From the NCBI GenBank assembly GCA_002702655.1, contig PABB01000054.1:80360-144359 (forward strand): a stretch of DNA of 64,000 nt. Reading direction: 5' to 3'. Position numbers and translations under genes: made by a program. This stretch comes from Planctomycetaceae bacterium. GTDB taxonomy: Bacteria > Planctomycetota > Planctomycetia > Pirellulales > Lacipirellulaceae. Each line of letters begins with the position of its first letter. The stretch's first letter is position 1. Of the stretch, positions 17,051 to 25,400 are shown one piece after another. The notes beneath the pieces are model-generated. The model did no database searches, was not told where the DNA came from, and saw only the letters and a list, made by a program, of their open reading frames with translations.

Positions 17051-19750
17051 ATGGAAGCGGACCGACCAGGGACCGGCCCCCCGGGGCAGCGCAGCGAAGC
17101 AGCGGCTGACAAGCTGCGCGCCTTGCGTGCGCGCGCCGACGAAGCGCTCCATGCCCAACGCGACCGCCTCAGCGTCATCGAGGCGGAACTCAACACCTGG
17201 GTCGAGCGCATCGCCGGCGAGCTGAGCACGGATCCAGCGGCGAACGAGGCCGCCGCCGAAGCAGCCGCAGGCGCGTCCGGCGCGCAAATGCGACTTCGCC
17301 TCGCTGCGGCCGAGCAATACGCCGAGGTGCTCGAAAAGCAACTGGTCAAGGAAATGGCCGAACGGCAGGCTGCGCTCGCCGATCGGGACCGCGAGAAGGA
17401 GCAACTGGAACAGCAACTGCACGACCTTGCCAAGAAGGTTGCGGCAGCCAAAGCGTCGGGCGGCGACGGAGTCGACGCCGAGATGCTGCAAGCGACGCAC
17501 CGGGAATTGGCCGGCGCCCTGCAGGCCTTGCGCGACGAACTGGCGGCGCTCGAAGAGCAGCTCGACAAGCAACAGGCCGAGGTCGCCGCAGCACGCCAGC
17601 GCGAAGCCGCGCTGCAAGAGCAGCTCGCCGCCGCCCAATCGCAACATGCCACGTCGCAGTCCGAGTTCTCGGCGCTGCAGCAGGAAGCGAGCGACGCACA
17701 AGAACAAATTGACGCGGCAATCAGCGAGCGCGACCAGGCCGCCGCGCAGGCTGCCGAGTTGCAGCAGCAACTCGACGATTTGCGAGACTCGACGGTCGCC
17801 CGCGAAGAGCTCGATGCGCTCGCCGGGCAGCTCGCCGCTTCGGAGCACGCCGTCGAATCAGCGCGTCAGGAGCTCGAGGCGGCACAGTCCGAAGCGAGTC
17901 GACTGGCCGACGAACTCCAGCAGGCTCAGGCCGAGGCCGAGCGGGCAGCCGTCCAGGCGGCTGACGCGACCGCCGAGCTGACGGCGGCCCGCGACGCCGC
18001 GCGGGACGAAGTGGCCCAGGTGCGCACGCAGCTGGAGGTGTCGCAGCATGAACGTGCCAGTCTGCAGGCGCGCCTCGACGCGTCGACCGGCGAGCAAGCC
18101 GAATTCCAGGCCGAGATGGCTGAGCTGCAGCAGCAGCTCGACCAGACCAAGGCAACGATGGTCGCCAAGTCGAAGCTTGAGGAGGTTCAGAAACAGCTTG
18201 AGGAGGTTGAGAAGCAGCTCGCGGAAGTGGAGCTTGAGCGCGACCAACTGCAGCAGGACCTCGCCGCCAACGCGGCAGACGCCGAGGCCGACACGGCCGC
18301 CATCCAGCGCGAAGCTGCCCAGATGCAGGACCAGGTCGCTGCTCTGCAGGCCGAACTGGCGCAGCAGCAGCAAGCGTCGGACGAGAGCCGCAGCGCAGCC
18401 GCCGAAAAGCAACAGCAGCTGGAAGGCGAGTTGACGACCCTGCGCAAGGCCGAGGCCGAGCGAGCGGCCGAGTTGGCGGACGCCCGCGAGCGACTGCAGG
18501 CGTTGCGGGAAAGCACGGTTGATCGGCAGGAGGCCGAAGCGCTTGCTGCGGGCCAAGCGGCTGCCGAGCAGCAGCAGGCGGAGTTGCAGGAGCAACTCGC
18601 GGCGCTGCAGCAGCAGCTTGCCGACGAACAGGCGCAGCGCAAGACCGTCGAGTCGCGACTCGAATCGGCCCAAAGCGAAATCAGCGACCTGCAGGACGAC
18701 AGCAACGAGGTCACGTCCAAACTGCACGGGCAGATCGATCAACTTAAGTCGGCCCATGCCGCGCTGGAGCAACGTCACGAAGCGCTGCAAGAACAGGAAA
18801 ACCACGAAGCCGAGCAGCTCGCCGCATTGCGCGACGAGGTCGCTCAACTCCACGAAGCAGCGGAATCGGCGCAGCAAGATCTCTGCGACGCGCAACAAGC
18901 CCTCCAGGCGGCGGAAACGCGATCGCAGGAGCTGCAGCAGGAAAACGAGACGCTCGCCCACCAATCGGCCGCCGCATCGACCGAAGGCGAATCGCTTGCC
19001 GCCGAGATCGACGCGCTACGCGCCGAATGCGACAACCTGCGCGAACAACTGGACGCTGCCAACGCAGCGGAACCGGCCGCTGCGGACGCCGACCTGCAAG
19101 AGGAGTTCGACGATCTGCAGCGACGGTTCCAAATGGCCGTCGACGACGTGCGCGAGCTGAAGGAAGAGAACGAACAGCTTCGCCAGCAGGCCGCGGCGGG
19201 CAAGAAGAGCGGCGGCGGAATGCCGGCATCGCACGACGGCCCGTTGGATTGGCAAGCGCAGAAGGCCCAATTGTTGGCCATGCTCGAAGAGGAAGAGGGC
19301 GAGGGCGGCCTCACGGTCGAACGGCGTAGCGAGCGGGCCACGATCGAGGGCACGATTTCCGTGACCGACGACGTGGTCGCCGCGAAGGATCAGGAACTCC
19401 GGCAGCTTCGCGCGGCGTTGGAGGAGGCGCGCGCGGTTCCGTCAATCGCCGACCCGGCCGAAGTCGCGCTGGCCGAGGCGCTCGACGCCGACGAAGCGAT
19501 CCAGGCGGAACGCGCCCGCTTGGCCGAGTTGCAGCAAGAGTGGAAGCAGAAGCTGCGCGAGGCAGAATTGGAACTGTCCGTGCAGCGCGCCAAGCTGGCC
19601 CGCGAACAGGCGGCGCTGCGGGAAAAGGAAATCGAGCTGGAGCAGGCCACCCCGACCGCTGCCGAGCCGGAACCGTCCCCGGACGGCAAGCCCAAGCGGC
19701 GCTGGCTCTCGGCGCTCGGCTTAGGCGAGGAAGGCGACCAGCAGCCATAG
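17051..19750 (+). CDS. Giant coiled-coil protein, unknown function
   Basis: 899 residues from the ATG at 17051. Almost the whole length, from about residue 15 to 860, is Ala/Glu/Gln/Leu-rich heptad sequence predicted by eye to form a long coiled coil, with few Gly or Pro. There is no signal peptide or membrane segment, so it is probably cytoplasmic or peripheral. A Gly-rich break (KKSGGGMPASHDGPLDW, near 720) separates a C-terminal part, and the end is basic (KPKRRWLSALGLGEE). Similarity to SMC or myosin-like proteins will come from composition only; no ATPase head is present. A structural or scaffolding role is inference. Confidence 0.85.
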   Translation: MEADRPGTGPPGQRSEAAADKLRALRARADEALHAQRDRLSVIEAELNTWVERIAGELSTDPAANEAAAEAAAGASGAQMRLRLAAAEQYAEVLEKQLVKEMAERQAALADRDREKEQLEQQLHDLAKKVAAAKASGGDGVDAEMLQATHRELAGALQALRDELAALEEQLDKQQAEVAAARQREAALQEQLAAAQSQHATSQSEFSALQQEASDAQEQIDAAISERDQAAAQAAELQQQLDDLRDSTVAREELDALAGQLAASEHAVESARQELEAAQSEASRLADELQQAQAEAERAAVQAADATAELTAARDAARDEVAQVRTQLEVSQHERASLQARLDASTGEQAEFQAEMAELQQQLDQTKATMVAKSKLEEVQKQLEEVEKQLAEVELERDQLQQDLAANAADAEADTAAIQREAAQMQDQVAALQAELAQQQQASDESRSAAAEKQQQLEGELTTLRKAEAERAAELADARERLQALRESTVDRQEAEALAAGQAAAEQQQAELQEQLAALQQQLADEQAQRKTVESRLESAQSEISDLQDDSNEVTSKLHGQIDQLKSAHAALEQRHEALQEQENHEAEQLAALRDEVAQLHEAAESAQQDLCDAQQALQAAETRSQELQQENETLAHQSAAASTEGESLAAEIDALRAECDNLREQLDAANAAEPAAADADLQEEFDDLQRRFQMAVDDVRELKEENEQLRQQAAAGKKSGGGMPASHDGPLDWQAQKAQLLAMLEEEEGEGGLTVERRSERATIEGTISVTDDVVAAKDQELRQLRAALEEARAVPSIADPAEVALAEALDADEAIQAERARLAELQQEWKQKLREAELELSVQRAKLAREQAALREKEIELEQATPTAAEPEPSPDGKPKRRWLSALGLGEEGDQQP

Positions 19751-19769
19751 GCGCCGCCTGGCCGCCGCG

Positions 19770-20261
19770 TCACTCGACCACGGCGTCGTCCAATCGGTAA
19801 ATCGCCAGCAAGGGCCCGTCGGGCCCAGCGGAGAGTTTCTCGAAGCGAAACTCTCCCTGCACGGCAATCGGAGTGCGCGAGTACTCGGCCGTCACCCCGT
19901 CGCGCATGTAGACCAGCACGCAATCGTACAAGGCGGCGCCGGGGCCGAAGCAGCACTCGAGGTTGTCCCGCACCAGCACGAACTGCTTCAGTCCACGCTC
20001 GCGGTACGTGGGGAACATGTATCCCCGGATTCGAATGCGGCTGTCGTTCAGCGCGGCGATCTCGGGCGTGATCATCGAGTCGACGAATTCATCGTTCGAT
20101 TCCATCTCGAACTTGATGTCGTCGAATGTTGTCTCGCGCACGCGGTCCGACGCGACGCCCTCGGACTCGTCCGCCAACGGCGCAGCGGGCGAGTCGACGC
20201 AGCCGCCCGCGGCGATCAGCGGGGCCAGTGTCAGCAAGGCCAGCCAGCAGGCGCGGGTCAT
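19770..20261 (-). CDS. DUF3299-like lipoprotein
   Basis: 163 residues. The N terminus is a lipoprotein signal with lipobox AAGG-C21. The core reads RIRIRGYMFP then FVLVRDNLECCFGPGAALYDCVLVYM, with adjacent C103-C104; this matches the DUF3299-like pattern and is shared with the next gene (KGYMRP ... FLLVRDNQQCCFG). Its ATG overlaps the stop of the upstream paralogue by four bases, so the two are translationally coupled. The conserved Cys pair suggests metal or redox chemistry outside the cytoplasm. It is the last gene of a minus-strand cluster with an ABC ATPase and permease. Confidence 0.78.
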   Translation of the reverse strand: MTRACWLALLTLAPLIAAGGCVDSPAAPLADESEGVASDRVRETTFDDIKFEMESNDEFVDSMITPEIAALNDSRIRIRGYMFPTYRERGLKQFVLVRDNLECCFGPGAALYDCVLVYMRDGVTAEYSRTPIAVQGEFRFEKLSAGPDGPLLAIYRLDDAVVE

Positions 20262-20971
20262 CGCACTCCGTCCGCATCCAGGGAATAGACCGTCTGGCCG
20301 CCCGGACGACGCAGGCTGTCGGGATCCACGTGCAACGTGCCATGCACGCGAAATACGCCAGTCGAGTAGTCGGCGAATTGTCGCTCAGGTAGCTCGACCC
20401 GCACCTGATCGTAGTATTTCACGTCGCCGATATCGCCAAAACAGCATTGTTGATTGTCGCGGACCAGCAGGAATTTGTTGACTCGGTCGTACTTTTCGTG
20501 CGGGCGCATGTATCCCTTGATGAAGACTTTCTCGCCGTCAAGCGACGCCGTTGCGGCCGGCACGACGCGTCCGGCGCGCTCGTCGACGTCGCTGGGACGC
20601 AAGTTGGGAAACGTGATCCGCTCGTACCCCTCGGGGACCTCTGTCGCGTAGACAAACGCCGACATGCCCACCCCGGCGACCAGACTCACCACGGCGAGCA
20701 CCGCCCCCGCGGCAGACAGCCGCCCGCCCGTATATTGTCCTGGCGCGTCGCGAAACAACGTTTGCGTCCGCCGCGCCATCCACAGCGCCAACAGCGGCAG
20801 CGGGGCGAACGCCAGGGCGCCCGACAGGCTGTTGCGACCCGCGACAAAGATCAGCAGCGACAGCAGCCCCAACACGAGCGCCGCAATCGCGGACGTTGCC
20901 AGCGGGCGGTACTGAAACTCGTCGCCCCCGGCGGCGATATCGGCGGTTGGCAAGACTTCGGTCGTGGACAT
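20258..20971 (-). CDS. DUF3299-like membrane protein
   Basis: 237 residues from the ATG at 20971. Three hydrophobic segments (about 26-46, 50-66 and 86-109) lead into an external domain that carries the same core as the lipoprotein downstream: IKGYMRP (151-157) and RDNQQC176-C177FGD. It is thus a membrane-tethered paralogue of the lipoprotein. A TTG at 20986 is possible but adds only five residues. The stop overlaps the next start as ATGA. The tandem duplication with different anchors suggests two partners of one complex. Confidence 0.78.
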   Translation of the reverse strand: MSTTEVLPTADIAAGGDEFQYRPLATSAIAALVLGLLSLLIFVAGRNSLSGALAFAPLPLLALWMARRTQTLFRDAPGQYTGGRLSAAGAVLAVVSLVAGVGMSAFVYATEVPEGYERITFPNLRPSDVDERAGRVVPAATASLDGEKVFIKGYMRPHEKYDRVNKFLLVRDNQQCCFGDIGDVKYYDQVRVELPERQFADYSTGVFRVHGTLHVDPDSLRRPGGQTVYSLDADGVR

Positions 20972-21098
20972 GGCAGCGACAGACAAAGCGGTGCGAAGGT
21001 CGTGGACGCGGGCAGGCGAACGCCGCGACGAGAAACTGTTCTATTTTACCCACGCGCGGCCGGCAGGCGAGCGTGCCCAGGCGACGCAGCACCCAGCA

Positions 21099-22697
21099 TC
21101 AGGGGCCGCCCTCGGTCGACCGCGGGTCGGAGCCCTTCAGCAACGCGGCAAACACGGCCAACAGCACCAATACGCCCAGCACCAGCCCCCCGATGATCAG
21201 CAGCCGGCTGGGGGCCTGCATCGGCTCCGTCGGCTCGGCGGCGGCCAGCGGCGCGTCGCCGACATGCCCGTCGCCTGCTTCGGCAACAGTGGCAACGGAT
21301 TGACTGTCATCGGTCGCGCTCGCGGCGGCGGCCTCGTCGGCGTTCGCGGTCTCGGACACCCCTCCGCCCGCCGATTGCCCCGGCGCCGGGCTGCCGACGG
21401 TGGCAAAGAACCCAAAACCCGGGAACGACTGGGCGCGGTGGTAAGCTTCGGGGTCCAGAGCTTTCACCTCCTCCAGTGCGGCCTGCGCCCGGCGGCCCAC
21501 GTCGCCCGGCTCTTCGGCAGCGACGATCAGATACGAAGCCACCGGCTGGCGGATCCAATCATCGGAAGCCGACGCGCGAAACATCCGCATCAACCGATCC
21601 ATCACCTCCCAGTCCTGCCAGCGAGTCAGGTCGGGAATCACCTGGTCGGCAAACTCCTCGTGGTCCAGCGCCAGCCGCATCGAGGTCAGCAAGGCTTCGC
21701 GCGGCAAAACGTCCGTTTCCTCGCCGTGGAACCGCAACGCCATGATCGTGGCGTGCATGTACTTGTATTCGGTGTCGGGATTGCCCAGGAATCGCTCGTT
21801 GATCAGTTGCAGACCCTCGGGCCCCTTGAGCCGCAGGTAACATGCCACCAACGCATCCAGGCTCTCCTTCTTTCGCCGATCTTCCGCTTCGAGCATATCG
21901 CTGGCGATCGCCACGCCGTAGGGCGAGCCGGCTATGGCCGCGGCGCCGGTCATCACGGCCGCCGCGGGCTCGATGATCGAACTGTCGAAGGCGATCATGC
22001 CTTCCAGCAGCGGAATGTCTTCCGGCTGGCCGCATACGCCCAGCATCGTCAGATACAGGCGCCGGCTGGACGGGCCGACGCGCGGATCGTCGATCCACTC
22101 CAGCAGCTTCTCGCGCTGCATGCGCGGGCCCAGGTCGATGATGTCCTTGTACGGCGCTCGGGAGAACTCGTCGTAGGCGTCCTGGGCGATCAACGGGTCG
22201 GCGTTCTCAAAGTGCTCTTGAAAGAACTCCAGCCGCTCCGGCCCCGCCGGCGGCAAGGCCGGCAGTTGCTTGACGTATTCGATTGCTGCGTCCGACAGCG
22301 GCAGCGGCGTAATCCAATCGAGCTTGCGGTCGTACAGTGCCGTAATCAGGAACTTTTGCCCCGGCTGGTCCTCGCCGAAGTAAACGACTTCGATGTCGCT
22401 GGCGCCGCCCAGCAGCTCCGCCCCCGCGATCACTTCCTCAATGTGGAACTTCGCTCCCTGCGGCGCCTCGTCAAACGAGTCGGGCTGGCTGAAGTCCACC
22501 TCCGGCATTGCCTCGACCAGCGAGGCGATCACCGCCACGTCCGATCCGGTGATCTCCTCGGTCAGCGTCCGCTGGGCCGCCGAGCAGAACGGGCACGCGG
22601 TCGCAATTCGGTTGACGCACGCTACCAGCACAAATGCGACGAGCAACGCAACGAACTGAGAAGGAAAGTTCGGCGATAGATGCAACAACCGACGCAT
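21099..22697 (-). CDS. Exported protein with CPFC motif and C-terminal membrane anchor
   Basis: 532 residues from the ATG at 22697, chosen because it gives a clean signal peptide (hydrophobic about 15-27). Right after it comes C35-P-F-C38, a thioredoxin-like or metal-binding pair. The middle is alpha-helical and acidic (ELLEWIDDPRVGPSSRRLYLTMLGVCGQPEDIPLLEGMI and similar), possibly a HEAT-like array. A low-complexity Ala/Glu/Asp linker leads to one membrane segment (about 498-520, LLIIGGLVLGVLVLLAVFAALL) and a short cytoplasmic tail. No family is recognised. It lies between the permease and the two DUF3299-like genes, so it probably works with them. Confidence 0.78.
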   Translation of the reverse strand: MRRLLHLSPNFPSQFVALLVAFVLVACVNRIATACPFCSAAQRTLTEEITGSDVAVIASLVEAMPEVDFSQPDSFDEAPQGAKFHIEEVIAGAELLGGASDIEVVYFGEDQPGQKFLITALYDRKLDWITPLPLSDAAIEYVKQLPALPPAGPERLEFFQEHFENADPLIAQDAYDEFSRAPYKDIIDLGPRMQREKLLEWIDDPRVGPSSRRLYLTMLGVCGQPEDIPLLEGMIAFDSSIIEPAAAVMTGAAAIAGSPYGVAIASDMLEAEDRRKKESLDALVACYLRLKGPEGLQLINERFLGNPDTEYKYMHATIMALRFHGEETDVLPREALLTSMRLALDHEEFADQVIPDLTRWQDWEVMDRLMRMFRASASDDWIRQPVASYLIVAAEEPGDVGRRAQAALEEVKALDPEAYHRAQSFPGFGFFATVGSPAPGQSAGGGVSETANADEAAAASATDDSQSVATVAEAGDGHVGDAPLAAAEPTEPMQAPSRLLIIGGLVLGVLVLLAVFAALLKGSDPRSTEGGP

Positions 22698-22826
22698 GGC
22701 GAGTGCCTGACAACGGGAAGGGGCGGGGCGGTCGTTCATTGTACCGGCGGCCGGCAATTTGGCACACCGGAGAGCCGTGCCGGCGAAATGCGGACAATCT
22801 ACATCTACTTGGACCATGCCTTACAT

Positions 22827-24152
22827 CTAGCGGGCCCCGCCGAGCGTCCGGGCGACATCGGTACGGTAGGCCGTCAGTGCCGGCAACAGCCCCACCAGCG
22901 AGGCAAACGCCACCAACCCCGGCGCCAGCAGCAGCTCTTGCCAGGTGAAATCCCACGGCCGCACGGCGATGCCGGTGTAATTCTCCACAACCGGCGACGC
23001 AATCGCCAACACCGCGTGCCCCAGCAGGATCCCCGCCGCGGCGCCCAGCAGCGACAGCAGGATCGACTCGACCAGAATCACGCCCATCACCGCCCTGCGG
23101 CTGGCCCCCAGGGCCCGCATCACGGCAATGTCGTGCGCCCGCTCGCTCATCGAGTTGTAGATGCTCACCAGCACGCTGATTCCCGCCACGACCACGATCA
23201 GCACGGTCAGCACCAGCAGGACCAACCGCACGGGGTCGAGAAACTTTGACGTGATCTGATGGACCACTGGCCGCGGCGCGACGACCTGCGCGACGCGATC
23301 GTCGCCCTTGGTCACCTTGCCTTCGATGTACATGGCTGCCGTGGGCAGGTCGGGATTGCTGCGCACCAAAATCGACGTGACTTCGCGTTGCGATTCGGGG
23401 AGCGGCCGCGGGCCGTCGTCGGCCGCTGCGTCATCTTCGGCCGGCGCCTGCTCGCCCTCGGGCAACGGCATCGCGTGCCCCTCGCCCAGGTAGAAACCTT
23501 CCATGTTGATGAACACGGCGCGGTCGGTCGACGTGCCGGTCGATTCCAAAATGCCAACGACTTCGTACGCGTCGTGCTTCGTGTCGCCGGCCGAAATGCC
23601 GTGCGTCGGGTTGAAGCGATCGCCAACCTGCATGCCGCTGCGATTGGCTGCGACGCTGCCTAGCACGGCCTCGTAGAAATTCTCCCGACGAAAGTTGCGT
23701 CCGTCCCGGAACTTGTATTGCTTCTCGTTTCCCTCGTCGTCGATGCCATAGGGAATCGCCGTAAAGTACTCGGGCGTGGTCCCTACGACGCGAAACTGCC
23801 GCCCGTCGTCCGTTTGAAAACTGTCGCCCAGGCAGATCGGCACGGCCGCCTCGACATACGGCGCGAACTCCCCGCCGTCGGTGAACTTCTTGTAAAAACT
23901 GTAGGGAAACGGAACCAGCGGTTTACCCACGTGGAACACGCTGGAAAGCACCACCTCGAACCGGCTCCCCTGCCCTCCCCCGATAATCAAGTCGTAACCC
24001 TGAGCGTCGTTGGACAGTTGGCCCACGAACACGTTGTGGATCACCAGCACCAGGATGATCAGCGCCACGCCCAGCGCCATCGACAGCCCCGTCAGCGAGG
24101 ACGCCAACGCCCGCTGCTCGATGCTGCGCCACGCTATCTTCCAGAAACTCAT
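22827..24152 (-). CDS. FtsX/MacB-type ABC transporter permease
   Basis: 441 residues with four membrane segments: one near 19-41 and three in the last 140 residues, the standard FtsX/MacB/LolCE layout with a large external domain between. The external domain begins with GYDLIIGGGQGSRFEVVLSSVFHVGKPL, which resembles the 'D.v.GakGS..Q.vL.s..hv' segment of the permeases found beside DUF3299 genes. The cytoplasmic loop EIAVMRALGAS-like sequence reads AHDIAVMRALGASRRAVM. The start overlaps the ATPase stop by four bases. Type VII ABC systems move lipoproteins or transmit signals across the envelope; no substrate can be named. Confidence 0.9.
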   Translation of the reverse strand: MSFWKIAWRSIEQRALASSLTGLSMALGVALIILVLVIHNVFVGQLSNDAQGYDLIIGGGQGSRFEVVLSSVFHVGKPLVPFPYSFYKKFTDGGEFAPYVEAAVPICLGDSFQTDDGRQFRVVGTTPEYFTAIPYGIDDEGNEKQYKFRDGRNFRRENFYEAVLGSVAANRSGMQVGDRFNPTHGISAGDTKHDAYEVVGILESTGTSTDRAVFINMEGFYLGEGHAMPLPEGEQAPAEDDAAADDGPRPLPESQREVTSILVRSNPDLPTAAMYIEGKVTKGDDRVAQVVAPRPVVHQITSKFLDPVRLVLLVLTVLIVVVAGISVLVSIYNSMSERAHDIAVMRALGASRRAVMGVILVESILLSLLGAAAGILLGHAVLAIASPVVENYTGIAVRPWDFTWQELLLAPGLVAFASLVGLLPALTAYRTDVARTLGGAR

Positions 24153-24820
24153 GCCACGCCCGCTGCGCGATTGACCTGTTCCAAGTACTCGATCCGCTCG
24201 AACTGATTGGCCACTTCATCGGCATGCGTGACCAGCAGCATGGCGACGCCCTCCTGTCGGCAGGCGTCGCGCAGCAGGTCGATGATCTGCTGCTGGTGAG
24301 CAGGATCGACATTGGCCGTCGGCTCGTCGGCCAACAGCAACACCGGCTTGTTGGCCAGCGCCCGCGCCACGGCCACGCGTTGCTGCTCGCCGACCGACAA
24401 GGCCCGCGGTTTGTGCGTCAGCCGATGGCTCAGGCCGACCATCTTCAGCAACTCCGCAGCCCGCTGCGGGTCGGCTCGCTGATCGGTGAACGTCATCCCC
24501 AGCAGCACGTTTTCCAGCGCCGAAAACGCCGGCAGCAGATTGAACGTCTGAAACACGAAGCCGATGAACTTCGCCCGAAACCGATCCCGGGCCGCTTCGG
24601 GCAGCTTGACCACATCGTGGCCTTTGATTTCAATCCGGCCCGAATCGACGGAGGTCAGGCCCGCAATGCAATTGAGCAGCGTCGTCTTGCCGCACCCGCT
24701 GCGGCCGCGCAGGACGACCTGTTCGCCGGCGGCCACGCTCAACTCGGGCACGTCGAGAATTGGCAGCCGCGACCCGTCCGGCTCCTGGTAGGACTTGCAG
24801 ACTTCCGAAAGCGACAGCAT
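24149..24820 (-). CDS. ABC transporter ATP-binding protein (LolD/MacB type)
   Basis: 223 residues from the ATG at 24820; the longer frame has no similarity upstream of MLSLSEV. Walker A GRSGCGKTT (39-47), Q-loop FVFQTFNLLPAFSALENVLLG, signature LSVGEQQRVAVARAL, Walker B VLLLADEPT and H-loop LLVTHADE are all intact. The usual LSGGQ is LSVGE. It heads the minus-strand cluster of permease, CPFC protein and two DUF3299-like proteins. Confidence 0.94.
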   Translation of the reverse strand: MLSLSEVCKSYQEPDGSRLPILDVPELSVAAGEQVVLRGRSGCGKTTLLNCIAGLTSVDSGRIEIKGHDVVKLPEAARDRFRAKFIGFVFQTFNLLPAFSALENVLLGMTFTDQRADPQRAAELLKMVGLSHRLTHKPRALSVGEQQRVAVARALANKPVLLLADEPTANVDPAHQQQIIDLLRDACRQEGVAMLLVTHADEVANQFERIEYLEQVNRAAGVA

Positions 24821-25027
24821 TGCGAGCGGGGCGAGCGATACAGACGGCGGGCGGGGGACCGGAAACGGCGCATGATAAACGGCCGTCTTGACTTGCGACA
24901 GGCGGGCGCGGCCGCAAATGCGCGCACTGCGTCCGCCATGTCTTGTAACTACGTGCAAAACGTCCCGGGGGTTTTGCAAATCCCACAAATGACAGCGGGC
25001 GGCGGTAGAGGATCGCCGGGGCTCGCT

Positions 25028-25236
25028 AACTCCTCACATGGAAGGAGTTTGTGCCGACATGCCAGGGCGCCCATCGCGTGTCGTCGCGAGTGGCACGCGG
25101 TTCGCTTACTATCTCTCCCGTTCACAACGGGCGCCGCGCTGGCTTGGGGCCGCTGCGAATGGACGCCCGCTGTTGTGTCCTCCCTCCGGAAGGGCCGTCG
25201 AGGTTTCCCGCACCTCGCCGGCCCTTTTTTCGTTTT
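25028..25236 (+). ncRNA. Candidate structured small RNA ending in a strong terminator
   Basis: Several stems are visible in order: AACTCCT 25028-25034 with AGGAGTT 25043-25049; GTGCC near 25051 with GGCAC near 25092-25096; CCCGTT-CACA-ACGGG near 25118-25132. The stretch ends in a strong intrinsic terminator (25190-25230). No gene precedes that terminator on the plus strand. I could not match it to tmRNA, RNase P, SRP or a known riboswitch. The 5' end is not fixed. Confidence 0.3.
25190..25236 (+). terminator. Strong intrinsic terminator with no upstream gene
   Basis: 15-bp arms at 25190-25204 and 25212-25226 (one mismatch, G/C-rich core, 7-base loop) are followed by a T-run to 25230 and a second T5. 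This is the most textbook terminator in the window. Confidence 0.8.
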
Positions 25237-25400
25237 TCCCGGCGGCAAGTGTGCCGCCGGCTAGCAGCCTCGTCGGTGCAGATTGGCTGAATGAGCGACC
25301 CTGACGAATTGCCGTCGCCCCGCGCCCGGCCGACGCTCCCCGGTTATGATTGAGGCGTCCCGCCCCGCCCAGTCGTCTGCGATTCGCCCCGCCTCCGGCC

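Larger units (their letters stand above)
24821..25400. other. 580-bp intergenic region with structured stretch and terminator
   Basis: No protein gene is supported between the ABC ATPase (minus) and folC (plus). It holds the candidate small RNA (25028-25236) and, after it, a CGGCGGCA/TGCCGCCG hairpin near 25240-25260. The first 200 bases hold nothing I can name; a perfect promoter was not found. Confidence 0.5.

Noticed and set aside
16880-17848. Long minus frames across the coiled-coil gene
   Set aside because: They mirror the codon bias of the coiled coil and show Leu/Ser/Arg repeats only.
25028-25190. tmRNA, SRP RNA, RNase P RNA or known riboswitch
   Set aside because: None of their conserved boxes could be seen; left as an unnamed candidate.
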